The position numbers and the translations under genes are program-made. A stretch of 64,000 nucleotides of DNA. Origin: Constrictibacter sp. MBR-5. Lineage in GTDB: Bacteria > Pseudomonadota > Alphaproteobacteria > JAJUGE01. The stretch covers positions 1 through 64,000 of the forward strand of contig NZ_JBEPTK010000014.1 in assembly GCF_040549485.1 (NCBI RefSeq), given 5' to 3'. Below, one piece after another: positions 16,717 to 25,910 of the stretch. Within the stretch, counting starts at the first letter, position 1, and each line of letters opens with the position of its first letter. Under the pieces are notes generated by a model, which saw nothing but the letters and a program-made list of their open reading frames with translations, searched no databases and was not told the DNA's origin.

Positions 16717-16757
16717 GAAACACGCAGGCGCTGCCGGCGCCGCAGCAGGAGGCGGGG

Positions 16758-18044
16758 TCAGCCGGCGGCGCGCAGCCGCCGCTTCGGCGGCGTGATCCGC
16801 ACCGACGAGATCTGGTTGCGGACGCGGCGCAGGATGTGGAAGCGGAAGCCGTAGAAATCGAAGGTCTGCCCCGCATCCGGGATCTGCCGTGCCTCGCGCA
16901 GCAGCAGCCCGGCGATGGTCGATGCGTCCTCCTCGGGCAGGTTCCATTCGAACTCGCGGTTGAGGTCGCGGATCGTCACGGTGCCGGCCACCACGTAGGA
17001 CCCGTCCGGCTGCGGCCGGACGCCGGGAACGGCGATGTCGTGCTCGTCGGATATCTCGCCGACGATTTCCTCCAGGATATCTTCGAGCGTCACGGTGCCC
17101 ATCAGCGTGCCGTATTCATCGACGACCATGGCGAAATGCTCGCGCCGGCGGCGGAACGCCTGGAGCTGGTCGAGCAGCGTCGTGGAATCGGGGATGAACC
17201 AGGCCGGGCTGGCGAGGCTCTGCACGTCCAGCTTGTCGTAGTCGCCGCCGAGGCCGTGCACGGCGCGCAGCAGACCCTTGGCGTGCAGCACCCCGACGAT
17301 GTTGTCGGGCGTGTCGCGCCACAGGGGAAGGCGGGTGAAGGGGCTGGCCAACACCTGCTCGACGATCTCGCGCGGCGGAATGCCGGCATCGATCATCACG
17401 GTGTTGCGCCGATGGGTCATGATCTCGCTGACCCAGACGTCGCCCAGGTCCAGCACGCTGCGCAGCATCCGCCGCTCGTCGCGGATCTCGCGGGTTTCGC
17501 CGCGGTGCAGCTCGATGGCGCCGCGCAGCTCCTCCTCGTGGGTGGAGTGGCTGTAGGGCGCCTCCGCCCGCTCGCCGAGGAGCCGCAGGGCGATGCGGAC
17601 GACGAACTGGATCGCGACGACCGCCGGACGCAGTACCCGGACGAGTTGGACCAGGACCGGCGCGACGACGAGGGCGAGCCGGTCGGAATGGTTGAAGGCG
17701 AAAGTTTTCGGCAGGACCTCGGAGAAGATCAGGATCATCAGCGTCATCACGACGGTCGCGTAGACGACGCCGGTCTCGCCGAAGATGACGATCAGCGCGC
17801 TGGTGGCGAGCGACGCCGCCAGGATGTTGACCAGATTGTTGCCGAGCAGGATCGCCCCGATCAGCATCTCCTTGTCCTCGCGCAGGCGCCGCACCAGCGC
17901 GGCGTTGCGGTTGCCCTTGCGCTCGAGGTGATGCATCCGGGCGCGCGAGACGGCCGTCAGCGCGGTTTCCGAGCCCGAGAAGAAGGCCGAGAACAGCAGC
18001 AGGACGAGAATGCCTGCGAGCGTTATCCAGAGGGTCTGATCCAT
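16758..18044 (-). CDS. CNNM/CorC-family transporter-associated protein (DUF21-CBS-CorC_HlyC)
   Basis: 428 residues from ATG 18044, preceded by AGGA; the longer frame start is unlikely. Residues ~5-190 are a DUF21/CNNM membrane domain (LVLLLFSAFFSGSETAL, GAILLGNNLVNI, IFSEVLPKTFAF). Residues ~205-330 are a CBS pair (VSEIMTHR, TPDNIVGVLHAKGLL, VDEYGTLMGTVTLEDILEE). Residues ~345-425 are the CorC_HlyC transporter-associated domain. Bacterial members such as CorC/MpfA take part in Mg2+ and Co2+ efflux or tolerance. It is a single-gene unit; the SDR gene upstream on the same strand is separated by ~105 bp. Confidence 0.88.
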   Translation of the reverse strand: MDQTLWITLAGILVLLLFSAFFSGSETALTAVSRARMHHLERKGNRNAALVRRLREDKEMLIGAILLGNNLVNILAASLATSALIVIFGETGVVYATVVMTLMILIFSEVLPKTFAFNHSDRLALVVAPVLVQLVRVLRPAVVAIQFVVRIALRLLGERAEAPYSHSTHEEELRGAIELHRGETREIRDERRMLRSVLDLGDVWVSEIMTHRRNTVMIDAGIPPREIVEQVLASPFTRLPLWRDTPDNIVGVLHAKGLLRAVHGLGGDYDKLDVQSLASPAWFIPDSTTLLDQLQAFRRRREHFAMVVDEYGTLMGTVTLEDILEEIVGEISDEHDIAVPGVRPQPDGSYVVAGTVTIRDLNREFEWNLPEEDASTIAGLLLREARQIPDAGQTFDFYGFRFHILRRVRNQISSVRITPPKRRLRAAG

Positions 18045-18149
18045 GTCCGTCCTGTGGAGGCGGGCGCCGGAATCGCCCGCGCCGAAGCGTCGACCGGTTC
18101 GGGAGGCGTCGGCGCACACATAGCAGCCGACGCGCCCCGACGGAACGGT

Positions 18150-18998
18150 TCAGACCTCGGAATAGCCGCTGCCGCGCGTCTCCACGCCGCGCCCGGCGGC
18201 CTTCTCGATCCAGCCGAACTCGGCCAGGATCTGCTGGCTGTAGCAGACGCGGCCGTTGACCTTGTCCGCCGGCTCGCTCGCCAGCAGCAGGGCGGCCCGC
18301 GCCATGTATTCCGGCGGCTCGCCGCGCGGATCGTCCATGCCGCTGACCAGCTTGTGGAAGATCGTGCCCGGCGTCGGCACGACGCGCGACGGCGAGACCG
18401 CGCTGACGGCGATGCCGCCGAACTGGGCCATCTCCTGCGCCAGTCCCTGGGTGAAGCGTTCGAGCGCCGCCTTGCTGGCGCCGTACATGGTGCCGCCACG
18501 GACCTTCTTGTCCTCGTAGGGGCCGCGCCCGGGACCGATCGCGGCGCCGGAACTGATGTTCACGATCGCACCGGTGCCGCGCGGCACCATGTCCTCGAGG
18601 ACGGCCTTTGACAGCATGAAGGGCGCGTGGACGTTGACCGCGAAGGCCCGGATCCAGCGGTTCGTCGCATAGTCGGTGATCGGCACGTAATAGTTCAGCG
18701 CCGCATTGTTCACCAGGATGTCGATCGGCCCGTAGGCGGCGCGCGCCGCGGCGACCAGCGAAGTGCACTCCTCCTCCCGGGACACCTCGGCCGTCACCGC
18801 CGTCGCCTCGCCGCCCTTGGCCTTGATGTCGGCCACGGTCTTCTCCAGCGACCCGGGCAGGGCGTGGTCGCCCTCCTTCAGCGTGCGCGCCGCGCAGACA
18901 ACCCGCGCGCCCTCCCCGGCGAACAGTTCGGCGATCGCCTGCCCGATCCCACGGCTCGCCCCGGTGACGATCGCGACCTTTCCATCCAACTTGCCCAT
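18150..18998 (-). CDS. Short-chain dehydrogenase/reductase
   Basis: 282 residues; ATG 18998 follows GGAGGAAGAG. Cofactor motif is TGASRGIG near residue 13. The NNAALNYY segment, NISSG (catalytic Ser) and MYGASKAA (YxxxK) are all in place, so it is a complete classical SDR. The C-terminal part with EYMARAALLLASEPADKVNGRV resembles the enoyl-reductase-like or SDR branch that acts on acyl or terpenoid alcohols, but the substrate is not determined. It has its own RBS and is divergent from the sigma factor gene 198 bp away. Confidence 0.85.
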   Translation of the reverse strand: MGKLDGKVAIVTGASRGIGQAIAELFAGEGARVVCAARTLKEGDHALPGSLEKTVADIKAKGGEATAVTAEVSREEECTSLVAAARAAYGPIDILVNNAALNYYVPITDYATNRWIRAFAVNVHAPFMLSKAVLEDMVPRGTGAIVNISSGAAIGPGRGPYEDKKVRGGTMYGASKAALERFTQGLAQEMAQFGGIAVSAVSPSRVVPTPGTIFHKLVSGMDDPRGEPPEYMARAALLLASEPADKVNGRVCYSQQILAEFGWIEKAAGRGVETRGSGYSEV

Positions 18999-19137
18999 GG
19001 CTCTTCCTCCTGCGCCTGCCGTGCGGACACGGTCTGCCGCCAGAGTGCAGGTCCGCCGCCGTTTAGGAAAGAACGCACGGCGCGGCCGGTGTTTCGCACG
19101 GCCGCGCCACAGGCTCGCCGCGCGCGGCAGCATGCGC

Positions 19138-19158
19138 GATATTGAGAATGAGTCGCAA
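19138..19158 (+). promoter_or_regulatory. Candidate Fur/iron box upstream of the ECF sigma gene
   Basis: The sequence ATATTGAGAATGAGTCGCAA resembles the TGAGAATGA-type half of iron-responsive boxes and lies about 40-60 bp before the sigma-factor start. ECF sigma/anti-sigma pairs serving TonB receptors are usually repressed by Fur under iron sufficiency. The match is partial and only one half-site is good. Confidence 0.3.
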
Positions 19159-19196
19159 AATCGATAGAGTGCGGCGCGCTCCGGGAACACGAGGGC

Positions 19197-19703
19197 ATGG
19201 GATTGACGGCGCGGAACCTGAAGGGGCTGTTTCTGGCGCACGGCCGGGAGTTGGAGGAATACCTCTCCCGGCGGGTGCGCTGTGCCCATACCGCCGCCGA
19301 CCTGACGCAGGAGGCCTTCCTGCGGCTCGCCCAGCAGCCAGTGGAGGCCGGAGCGGCGAACGCGCGGGCCTATCTCTACCGGATCGCCCGCAACCTGGCG
19401 ATCGACCATTTCCGCCAGGACGAGCGCCGCCAGACCCGACTGGTGCCGGCCGAGGATCTGGCCGCGATGCCCGACGAGGCGCCGCCGGTCGAACGCGCGA
19501 CGGCTTCGCGCCAGCGCCTCGCCCTGCTGCTGCGCGCCGTGGCCGAACTGCCGCCGCGCACGCAGGAGATCTTCGTGCTCAACCGCGTCGAGGGCCTCAC
19601 CCACCTCGAGGTCGCGCGCCGGCTCGGCATCTCGGAGAGCTCGGTCCAGAAGCACCTCGCCCGGGCCCTGAGCCATGCCATGCAGCGGCTGAAGGACCTT
19701 TAG
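19197..19703 (+). CDS. FecI-type ECF RNA polymerase sigma factor
   Basis: 168 residues. Region 2 is seen as DLTQEAFLRL and AYLYRIARNLAIDHFR. Region 4 is LPPRTQEIFVLNRVEGLTHLEVARRLGIS with ESSVQKHLARAL as recognition helix (motif split for length). These are typical of the FecI/FpvI iron-starvation subgroup. It is followed after ~100 bp by a FecR anti-sigma gene and then a TonB receptor with an N-terminal signalling domain. The three make a cell-surface signalling circuit: receptor senses ferric siderophore, FecR passes the signal, sigma turns on the receptor gene. Confidence 0.9.
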   Translation: MGLTARNLKGLFLAHGRELEEYLSRRVRCAHTAADLTQEAFLRLAQQPVEAGAANARAYLYRIARNLAIDHFRQDERRQTRLVPAEDLAAMPDEAPPVERATASRQRLALLLRAVAELPPRTQEIFVLNRVEGLTHLEVARRLGISESSVQKHLARALSHAMQRLKDL

Positions 19704-19802
19704 CGTCGCGGCAGAGTACGGTACGCCCCCGTCCGGAACGTCCTACATGTCAGGAAGCGGAAGAGCGTCGCGCGCGATGCGCCGGCGCCGATCGAGGGCG
19801 GT

Positions 19803-20822
19803 GTGACCGAAACCCAGGACGCCCAGCGGAAGATCGAGGCGGAAGCCGCCGAATGGGTGGTGCGGCTGGAGGCCGGGCCGCTCGATAGGGCGGAGCGCCG
19901 CAGCTTCGAAGCATGGCGCCGCCGCGGCCCTGCGCACGAGGCGGCGCTGGCCTACGCCCGGCAGACCTGGGACGCGATGGCGGAACTGGGCCCGCTGGTC
20001 GCGGACGGTGCCGCGGCGAGAGGCGACGGCAGCGCGGTCGCGCCGACCGTGCCGGGGGCCCGGGCCCGCGCGGTCTCGCGCCGCCGGGTCTCGCGCCGCT
20101 GGGTCTGGCGCGCCGCAGCCGCCTCGGTGCTGCTGGCGGCGGGGCTCGGCGCCGTGGAGGTGGCCGATCCGCTCACCGCGCTGCGCGCCGACCACAGCAC
20201 CGCGCCGGGCGAGATCCGCAGCGTATCGCTGCCCGACGGCAGCACCGCGGAACTCGGCTCCGACACCGCCATCGCCGTCGCCTTCGACGACAGGCGGCGT
20301 ACGGTGCGGCTGCTGCGCGGCGAGGCGGTCTTCACGGTCGCCGCCGCCCCCGACACCAGCGCCTTTGCCGTCACCGCCGCCGGCGGGGAAGCGCGCGCCC
20401 TGGGGACACGCTTCCTGGTGAGGACGGAGGACGACGGGGCGGATGTGGCGGTGCTCCTGCACAGCGTCGCGGTGGCACCGCCGGAGACGGCCGGCAGCGG
20501 CCACGCCGTGGTACTGACGGAAGGTCAGGCGGTCGGCTATTCGCGTAGCGGCCTTGGCCCGGTGCGGTCGGTCGATCCGGCGCGCGTGGCGGCCTGGCGG
20601 CGAGGCAGAATCGTCTTCGACGGCGCACCGCTCGTCGAAGCCGTGGCCGAGCTCAGCCGCTATCGCCGCGGCCGCATTCTGGTGCTCGATCCCGCCCTGG
20701 CCGCCCGCCGGGTCAGCGGCGTCTTCCGCATCGACGACGTCGACGGGGCCGTGGCGATGATCGCCGCCGAACTCGGCGCCCGAGCCGTGGCGCTGCCGCC
20801 CTTCCTGACCGCGCTGTATTGA
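19803..20822 (+). CDS. FecR-family anti-sigma factor / signal transducer
   Basis: 339 residues starting at GTG 19803. The cytoplasmic N-terminus (EAAEWVVRLEAGPLDRAERRSFEAW) matches the DUF4880 sigma-binding region, interrupted after residue ~85 by a basic stretch and one membrane helix (WRAAAASVLLAAGLGAVEV). The periplasmic FecR domain follows (GEIRSVSLPDGS, GSDTAIAV, LLRGEAVFTV, ALGTRFLV), then the C-terminal STN-like segment (FDGAPLVEAVAELSRYRRGRI). The protein should hold the sigma factor inactive or activate it when the TonB receptor binds its ligand. Two arginine-rich repeats (SRRRVSRRW) flank the membrane entry. Confidence 0.88.
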   Translation: MTETQDAQRKIEAEAAEWVVRLEAGPLDRAERRSFEAWRRRGPAHEAALAYARQTWDAMAELGPLVADGAAARGDGSAVAPTVPGARARAVSRRRVSRRWVWRAAAASVLLAAGLGAVEVADPLTALRADHSTAPGEIRSVSLPDGSTAELGSDTAIAVAFDDRRRTVRLLRGEAVFTVAAAPDTSAFAVTAAGGEARALGTRFLVRTEDDGADVAVLLHSVAVAPPETAGSGHAVVLTEGQAVGYSRSGLGPVRSVDPARVAAWRRGRIVFDGAPLVEAVAELSRYRRGRILVLDPALAARRVSGVFRIDDVDGAVAMIAAELGARAVALPPFLTALY

Positions 20823-20974
20823 ACTGCGGCGCGGCCGCCTCCGAGGACTCCAAGAAAATTGGTCCTGCCTTTACCGACTCCCCGCCGCTCGCGCGTCATC
20901 CCCCGTGTGAATGCGAATGCGAAGCACCAGCAGATGCAGCCGCACGACCATGACGCAACCGACAGGGGGACGGG

Positions 20975-23407
20975 ATGTCGGATCCGGCAAGGGGGCGCTG
21001 CGCCCGTAACAGAGTGAAGATGCGGCGGCTCGCCCTCGCGGCGCCGCTGATGGCCGCCGCGGCGACGGGGGCCGGCGTCTCGGGTGCAGCCGCGCAGGAT
21101 GCGGTCGCCCGGGAGGGGCTGCAGGTCGCCCAGGCCGAGCGGACCGTCTCGATCCCGCCGCAGGACCTGAACAGCGCCATACTCGCCTTCGCCGACGGGG
21201 CCGGGATCCAGGTCTTCTACGACGTGGAGAAGCTGCGCGGGCTCAGGACCCGGGGGGTGCGCGGCCGCTACGGCGCCGAACAGGCCTTGCGGCTGCTGCT
21301 CGCCGGCACCGGCGTCACCTACCGGTTCACGGGTGCCGACACGGTGACGCTCGACCGTGCCGCGACGCAGGAAGACGGTGCGGCTCTGGAACTCGCGCCG
21401 ATCACCGTCGAGGCCCGGAACGACACCGGCTTCGAAGGCTTCCGCGCCTACGACTCCGGCAGTGCCACGAACGTCCCGGTGCCGCTGATCGAGACCCCGG
21501 CGACGGTGAACGTGATGTCGGCGGAAACCCTGGAGCGGATCAACGCCCAGCGGCTCGACGACATCCTCCAGTACATACCGGGCACGGCGCCGGGGGCGTC
21601 GGGCAGTTCGATGACCAACACCTTCACGATCCGTGGGTTCGAGTCCTCCACGACCAGGGGCGGCAGCCTGGGGTCGCGGGCGAATTCCGTCTACATCGAC
21701 GGCCACCGCCCGGCCGGGCGCCACTACCACTATGACCGGTCGCTCTACGACCGCGTCGAGGTGCTGAAGGGCACGTCTTCCCTTCTCTACGGCACCGCGT
21801 CGCCCGGCGGCATCGTGAGCTACACCTCCAAGAAGCCGATGTTCGACGCCCGGAACCAGATCGCCGGAACCGTCGGGAGCTTCGACACGCTCCGCGGCTC
21901 CTTCGACCTGACCGGACCGGTCGACGCGCTCGACGGCGTCGCCTACCGCCTGATCGGCACGGTCCAGGAGGCGAACCAGACGTACACCGGCAAGAATCAC
22001 GGGAACAGTTACGACGACCGCTACATCGTGAAGCCGCAGATCGCCTGGCGGAACGATTCCGGGACGAGGGTCGATCTCGCCTACGAATACAGCGAGCAGA
22101 AGAGCGTGGCGGACCCCGGCATCCTCCGCTTCAGCGACGGGAGTTTCGGGTTCAACGGGCCGTCCCTGGTCGGCGACGACAGCGTCTCGGACCAGACGAA
22201 CCACATCGTCACCGCACGGATCGCGCAGCCGATCACCGACCAATGGTCGGCTTGGCTGGACGGCAGCTACGGCAAGAACGACATCGACGCCCTCTGGGAC
22301 TCCGCGAATACGCGCACCGCTCCGTCCAAGACGGCGCTGATCGACCGGGACATCATCCGGTTCGAGACGGAGTTCGAGCACAAGGAGGCGCGGGCCGGGC
22401 TGCAGGGCGACTACCGGATCGGGGCCGTCGCGAACACGACCACGATCGGCGTCTCGCATCGCCGCGAGGAATATGACAGCGATCGCGTCCAGCGAACGAT
22501 CCGGGGATCGATCGACCCCCGGGACCCGGTGTTCGCCCCGGTGGGCGACCTCGGCCCCTATACCGGCACCGTCGACTGGACCATCAAGGAGAAGGGGATC
22601 TACGTCCAGAATTTCGCCGAGGTCGGCCCGAAGCTGAAACTGTTCGGCGGCCTCCGCTACACGGACGTGGAAACCGTCTTCAACGACAGCGGCGGCAACG
22701 ATAAGGCGCTCGACTACTCGATCGGCGCCATCTTCAACCAGAACAGCTGGTTCAACCCGTTCGTCAGCTATTCGACCTCCCTCACCCCGCAGGTCGGTAC
22801 GCTGAATACGGGCGAGCCCGTGCCCTTCTCCGAGGGCGAGCAGTTCGAGATCGGCGTGAAGAGCCAGTGGCTGGGCGACCGGGTCGCCTCGACGCTGTCC
22901 ATCTTCCAGATCGAGCAGACCAACCGGGTCGAGACGGACCCCAACGATCGCTCGCTGTCGATCATCGCCGGCGACCAGGAGGTGCGGGGCGTTGAGCTGG
23001 AAGTGGTCGGCCGGGTGACCGATCACGTGAGCATCGTCGGCGGCTATAGCTATCTGGATGCCGAATACACCAAGTCGGTCCAGTACGAGGGCAACACGCC
23101 CGCCAACGTGCCCAAGCACAAGGCCACGGCGATGGTGAACTACAGCTTCCCGACCGATTTGGGCGTTTGGGATGCCGGCCTCGGCTACATCTACGTCCGC
23201 GGCCGGGAGGGCGACAACGACAACTCCTATTCCCTGCCCGACTACTCGCGCGTCGACCTCAGCTTCGGCTGGCAGCACGAGGGCGTCGAGCTGCGCCTGC
23301 GCGCCGAGAACATCTTCGACAAGAACTACGTCTCCGGCTCCAGCGGAATCTTCATGAATCAGGGGCTGCCGCGCTCGGTCTTCCTGAACGCCCGCGTGAC
23401 GTTCTGA
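20975..23407 (+). CDS. TonB-dependent siderophore receptor with N-terminal signalling domain
   Basis: 810 residues. There is a signal peptide (a start at ATG 21020 would give a more usual one, MRRLALAAPLMAAAA). Residues ~50-120 are an STN signalling domain (IPPQDLNSAILAFADGAG...GVTYRFTGADTVTL), followed by a TonB-box region, then a plug domain (ETPATVNVMS, RLDDILQYIPG, FTIRGFES, VEVLKGTSSLLYGTASPGG) and a 22-strand barrel ending in an aromatic residue (NARVTF). This is the FpvA/FecA class that both imports a ferric siderophore and signals to FecR. The siderophore is unknown; no biosynthesis gene is present, so a xenosiderophore is possible. Direct repeats GAATGCGAATGCGAA lie near 20911 in the upstream gap. 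Confidence 0.9.
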   Translation: MSDPARGRCARNRVKMRRLALAAPLMAAAATGAGVSGAAAQDAVAREGLQVAQAERTVSIPPQDLNSAILAFADGAGIQVFYDVEKLRGLRTRGVRGRYGAEQALRLLLAGTGVTYRFTGADTVTLDRAATQEDGAALELAPITVEARNDTGFEGFRAYDSGSATNVPVPLIETPATVNVMSAETLERINAQRLDDILQYIPGTAPGASGSSMTNTFTIRGFESSTTRGGSLGSRANSVYIDGHRPAGRHYHYDRSLYDRVEVLKGTSSLLYGTASPGGIVSYTSKKPMFDARNQIAGTVGSFDTLRGSFDLTGPVDALDGVAYRLIGTVQEANQTYTGKNHGNSYDDRYIVKPQIAWRNDSGTRVDLAYEYSEQKSVADPGILRFSDGSFGFNGPSLVGDDSVSDQTNHIVTARIAQPITDQWSAWLDGSYGKNDIDALWDSANTRTAPSKTALIDRDIIRFETEFEHKEARAGLQGDYRIGAVANTTTIGVSHRREEYDSDRVQRTIRGSIDPRDPVFAPVGDLGPYTGTVDWTIKEKGIYVQNFAEVGPKLKLFGGLRYTDVETVFNDSGGNDKALDYSIGAIFNQNSWFNPFVSYSTSLTPQVGTLNTGEPVPFSEGEQFEIGVKSQWLGDRVASTLSIFQIEQTNRVETDPNDRSLSIIAGDQEVRGVELEVVGRVTDHVSIVGGYSYLDAEYTKSVQYEGNTPANVPKHKATAMVNYSFPTDLGVWDAGLGYIYVRGREGDNDNSYSLPDYSRVDLSFGWQHEGVELRLRAENIFDKNYVSGSSGIFMNQGLPRSVFLNARVTF

Positions 23408-23460
23408 GACGCGGGCAAACGGAATCCCACACCACAACCACTCTTCGGAAGGAGCGGACG

Positions 23461-24117
23461 ATGACATCGAACCGCGTGTACATCTCTCGATTTCGGACGG
23501 CTGCCGCAGTGCTGTTCGCTTCGGCAGTCCTGCTGGCGCAGCCGGCGGCCGCGGCACCTCCGGGCCCCGACGGCAATCGCGGGCACCTGAACCGCCTGCT
23601 GCACGATCCGGCCGTGGTCGCGTATCTGGGGCTGACGGACGAGCAGGCCCGCACGGCCCAGGCCGTCTCCAACGAAGTCCTCGAAAGCCATCGCGCGGCG
23701 TTCGAGACGGCACTGAAGCCCGAGACGAAGGCGGAGCGGGTGCCCCTGGTGAAGGACGTGTTCATATCCGTCAACGCGGAGACCTTCGGGCGGCTGGAAA
23801 AGGTGGTCGGCGTCCACCGGATCGAACGGCTCGAGCAGATCGAGGTGCAGACCTTCGGGGTGCGTGCCTTCGGGCGCCCGGCGGTGGTCGAGTATCTGGA
23901 CCTGACCGCCGCGCAGCGTGAGCGGCTGGACAAGATCGGGAATGCGATGGGCGACCGCCTTGCCGCCGTCCATAGGTCGTCGGACCTGAGCGCCGCCGAG
24001 AAGAAGGAGGCGACCGGCAAGATCCGCCTCGAGGCGATGTCGCAGGCGCGGCAGGCGGTCAGCCCGGAACAGTGGGTCAAATGGGAACTGCTGACCGGTG
24101 CCGAATTCCGCCGGTGA
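23461..24117 (+). CDS. Exported LTxxQ-motif protein, possibly Spy/CpxP-like
   Basis: 218 residues; ATG 23461 follows GGAAGGAG. A signal peptide occupies residues ~1-31 (AAAVLFASAVLLAQPAAAAP). The mature part is mostly charged helix and contains two LTxxQ-type motifs, LGLTDEQ near 59 and LDLTAAQ near 147, the mark of the Spy/CpxP/ZraP fold. Those proteins are periplasmic chaperones or metal-linked stress sensors. The gene starts 53 bp after the receptor and is probably cotranscribed, so it may act at the receptor or in metal handling. Similarity is based only on the motif pattern and helicity. Confidence 0.6.
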   Translation: MTSNRVYISRFRTAAAVLFASAVLLAQPAAAAPPGPDGNRGHLNRLLHDPAVVAYLGLTDEQARTAQAVSNEVLESHRAAFETALKPETKAERVPLVKDVFISVNAETFGRLEKVVGVHRIERLEQIEVQTFGVRAFGRPAVVEYLDLTAAQRERLDKIGNAMGDRLAAVHRSSDLSAAEKKEATGKIRLEAMSQARQAVSPEQWVKWELLTGAEFRR

Positions 24118-24159
24118 CAGAGCGGCCCCTTCGCCGGTCGGCGGCGGGGGCCGATATCG

Positions 24160-25020
24160 TCAGGCGGCGAGGCGGTCCGCGGAGGCCCGCATGGAATTCC
24201 GGCGGGTCGCCCGCAGGCGCCAGGCGAAGGCGAGGCAGAAGAGTGCGGTGAGGACCAGGACCACCGTGGGGGCGGGGGCGCTGTCCAGGAAGAAGCTGAG
24301 ATAGGTGCCCGTCAGCGAGGCGCAGAGACAGGCCGCGACCGAGACCAGCAGCATCCGCCCGAAGCTCCTGACGACCAGGAAGGCGATGGCGCCGGGCGTG
24401 ACCAGCAGGGCGATCGCCAGGATCAGTCCGACCGACGTCAGCGTGGCGACGATCGTCAGAGACAGCCCGGCGAGCAGGCCGTAGTGCAGCAGGCCGGTCT
24501 TCAGCCCCGACACCCTGGCCTGCGCCGGGTCGAAGGCCTGCAGGAGCAGGTCCTTCCACTTCAGCAGCAGCAGCAGCGACACGGCGAAGGAGATCACCCC
24601 GGAGGTCAGCAGGTCGCGGCCGCCGACGCCGAGCATGTTCCCGAACAGCACATGGTCGAGGTGCTCGTTCGTGCTCACCGACGTGTAGAGGACGATGCCG
24701 ATCCCGAACATGCCGGAAAAGACGACGCCCATCACGGTGTCCTGCTTCACCCGGCTGTTGTGCGACAGGTAACCGGTCAGCAGCGCGCACGCCATGCCGG
24801 CACAGAAGGCGCCGACGATCAGCGGGATGTTCAGGATCCACGCGAGCACGATGCCGGGCAGCGTCGCATGGCTGATCGCGTCGCCCATCAGCGCCCAGCC
24901 CTTCAGGACCAGGAAGCAGGACAGCAATCCCGTCGGTACCGCCACCATCGCGGCGATCAGGAAGGCGTTGCGCATGAACGGAAACTGGAACGGCAGGAGC
25001 AGCGTATCGAGCAGCGTCAC
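24160..25020 (-). CDS. sitD: Manganese/iron ABC transporter permease (SitD-type)
   Basis: 286 residues starting at GTG 25020, whose GTGA overlaps the stop of the upstream permease. About eight membrane helices, with the family signatures KGWALMGDAISHATLPG and GLILAIALLVTPGAIAFL, belong to the ABC-3 (Mn/Zn/Fe) permease family. The gene is last in a four-gene operon, sitA-sitB-sitC-sitD. It is the second permease of a heterodimer, which is typical of Sit/Yfe systems rather than the single-permease Znu or Mnt systems. The downstream region toward the convergent exported-protein gene contains a GC-rich hairpin (GGCCCC...GGGGCC near 24125-24151). Confidence 0.85.
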   Translation of the reverse strand: MTLLDTLLLPFQFPFMRNAFLIAAMVAVPTGLLSCFLVLKGWALMGDAISHATLPGIVLAWILNIPLIVGAFCAGMACALLTGYLSHNSRVKQDTVMGVVFSGMFGIGIVLYTSVSTNEHLDHVLFGNMLGVGGRDLLTSGVISFAVSLLLLLKWKDLLLQAFDPAQARVSGLKTGLLHYGLLAGLSLTIVATLTSVGLILAIALLVTPGAIAFLVVRSFGRMLLVSVAACLCASLTGTYLSFFLDSAPAPTVVLVLTALFCLAFAWRLRATRRNSMRASADRLAA

Positions 25021-25910
25021 CGGACACCTCCGCTCGGCAGGGTCTCCGGGGCGCGCGGCGCGCGCAGGACCGCCGAGGCCTTGCGGCGGGCGGCCAACAC
25101 GCCGTGCTTCGGCGCGAAGACGAAGGCCAGCAGGAAGATCAGCGTCTGGAGCGTGACGATGACGCCGCCGGTGGCACCGTCGAGGAAGTAGCTGACATAG
25201 GCGCCGATGAAGCTCGTGGCGGCGCCGATCGCGACCGACAGCGCGATGAGCCGGGGGAACCGATCGCACAGCAGGTAGGCGGTGGCGCCGGGCGTCACGA
25301 CCATGGCGATGACCAGGAACGCGCCGACGGTCATCATCGCCGCGACGACCGACGCCGACAGGAGCGTGAAGAAGACGATCTTGAGCAGGTCCGGCCGCAG
25401 GCCGATCGAGCGGGCGTGGTTCTCGTCGAAGAAGGTGACCATCAGGTCCTTCCACTTCGCCAGAAGCACGGCCAGGGAGACGAAGCCGATCGCGGCCAGC
25501 TGGAACGTGTCTTCGGGGGTGATCGCCAGGATGTTGCCCATCACGATCGTCTGCACGTTGATCGGCACCGGGCTGACCGACACCATGAACAGGCCGATTC
25601 CGAAGAACGCCGTGAAGATGATCCCGATGATGACGTCGATCTTCAGCCCCGAGCGCTCGCTGAGGAACAGCATCGCACCGGCGGCGAGGCCGCCCGCGAC
25701 GAAGGCGCCGAGGGCGAACGGCAGACCGAGCGCGAAGGCGCCGACGACGCCGGGCACGACCGAATGGCTCAACGCGTCGCCGATGAGCGACCAGCCCTTG
25801 AGCATCAGGTAGGACGACAGGAAGGCGCAGACCCCGCCGACGAGGGCGGAGACCCACATCGCGTTGGTCATGTAGGCGTAGCCGAAGGGCGCCAGGAGCA
25901 GGTCGGTCAT
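25017..25910 (-). CDS. sitC: Manganese/iron ABC transporter permease (SitC-type)
   Basis: 297 residues from ATG 25910, whose first bases overlap the ATPase stop (25907). It contains [17 protein letters not shown] and [20 protein letters not shown], the counterparts of the motifs in the second permease, and about eight helices. It ends with a short basic tail. With the other permease it forms the membrane channel of the divalent-metal importer. All four genes are tightly packed or overlapping, showing a single transcript. Confidence 0.85.
   Translation of the reverse strand: MTDLLLAPFGYAYMTNAMWVSALVGGVCAFLSSYLMLKGWSLIGDALSHSVVPGVVGAFALGLPFALGAFVAGGLAAGAMLFLSERSGLKIDVIIGIIFTAFFGIGLFMVSVSPVPINVQTIVMGNILAITPEDTFQLAAIGFVSLAVLLAKWKDLMVTFFDENHARSIGLRPDLLKIVFFTLLSASVVAAMMTVGAFLVIAMVVTPGATAYLLCDRFPRLIALSVAIGAATSFIGAYVSYFLDGATGGVIVTLQTLIFLLAFVFAPKHGVLAARRKASAVLRAPRAPETLPSGGVR

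Noticed and set aside
20660-23713. A 1017-codon open frame antisense to the TonB receptor
   Set aside because: It is rich in Arg, Ala, Gly, His and Val without domains, and lies opposite a receptor with full family structure; this is the usual antisense artefact of high-GC codon bias.
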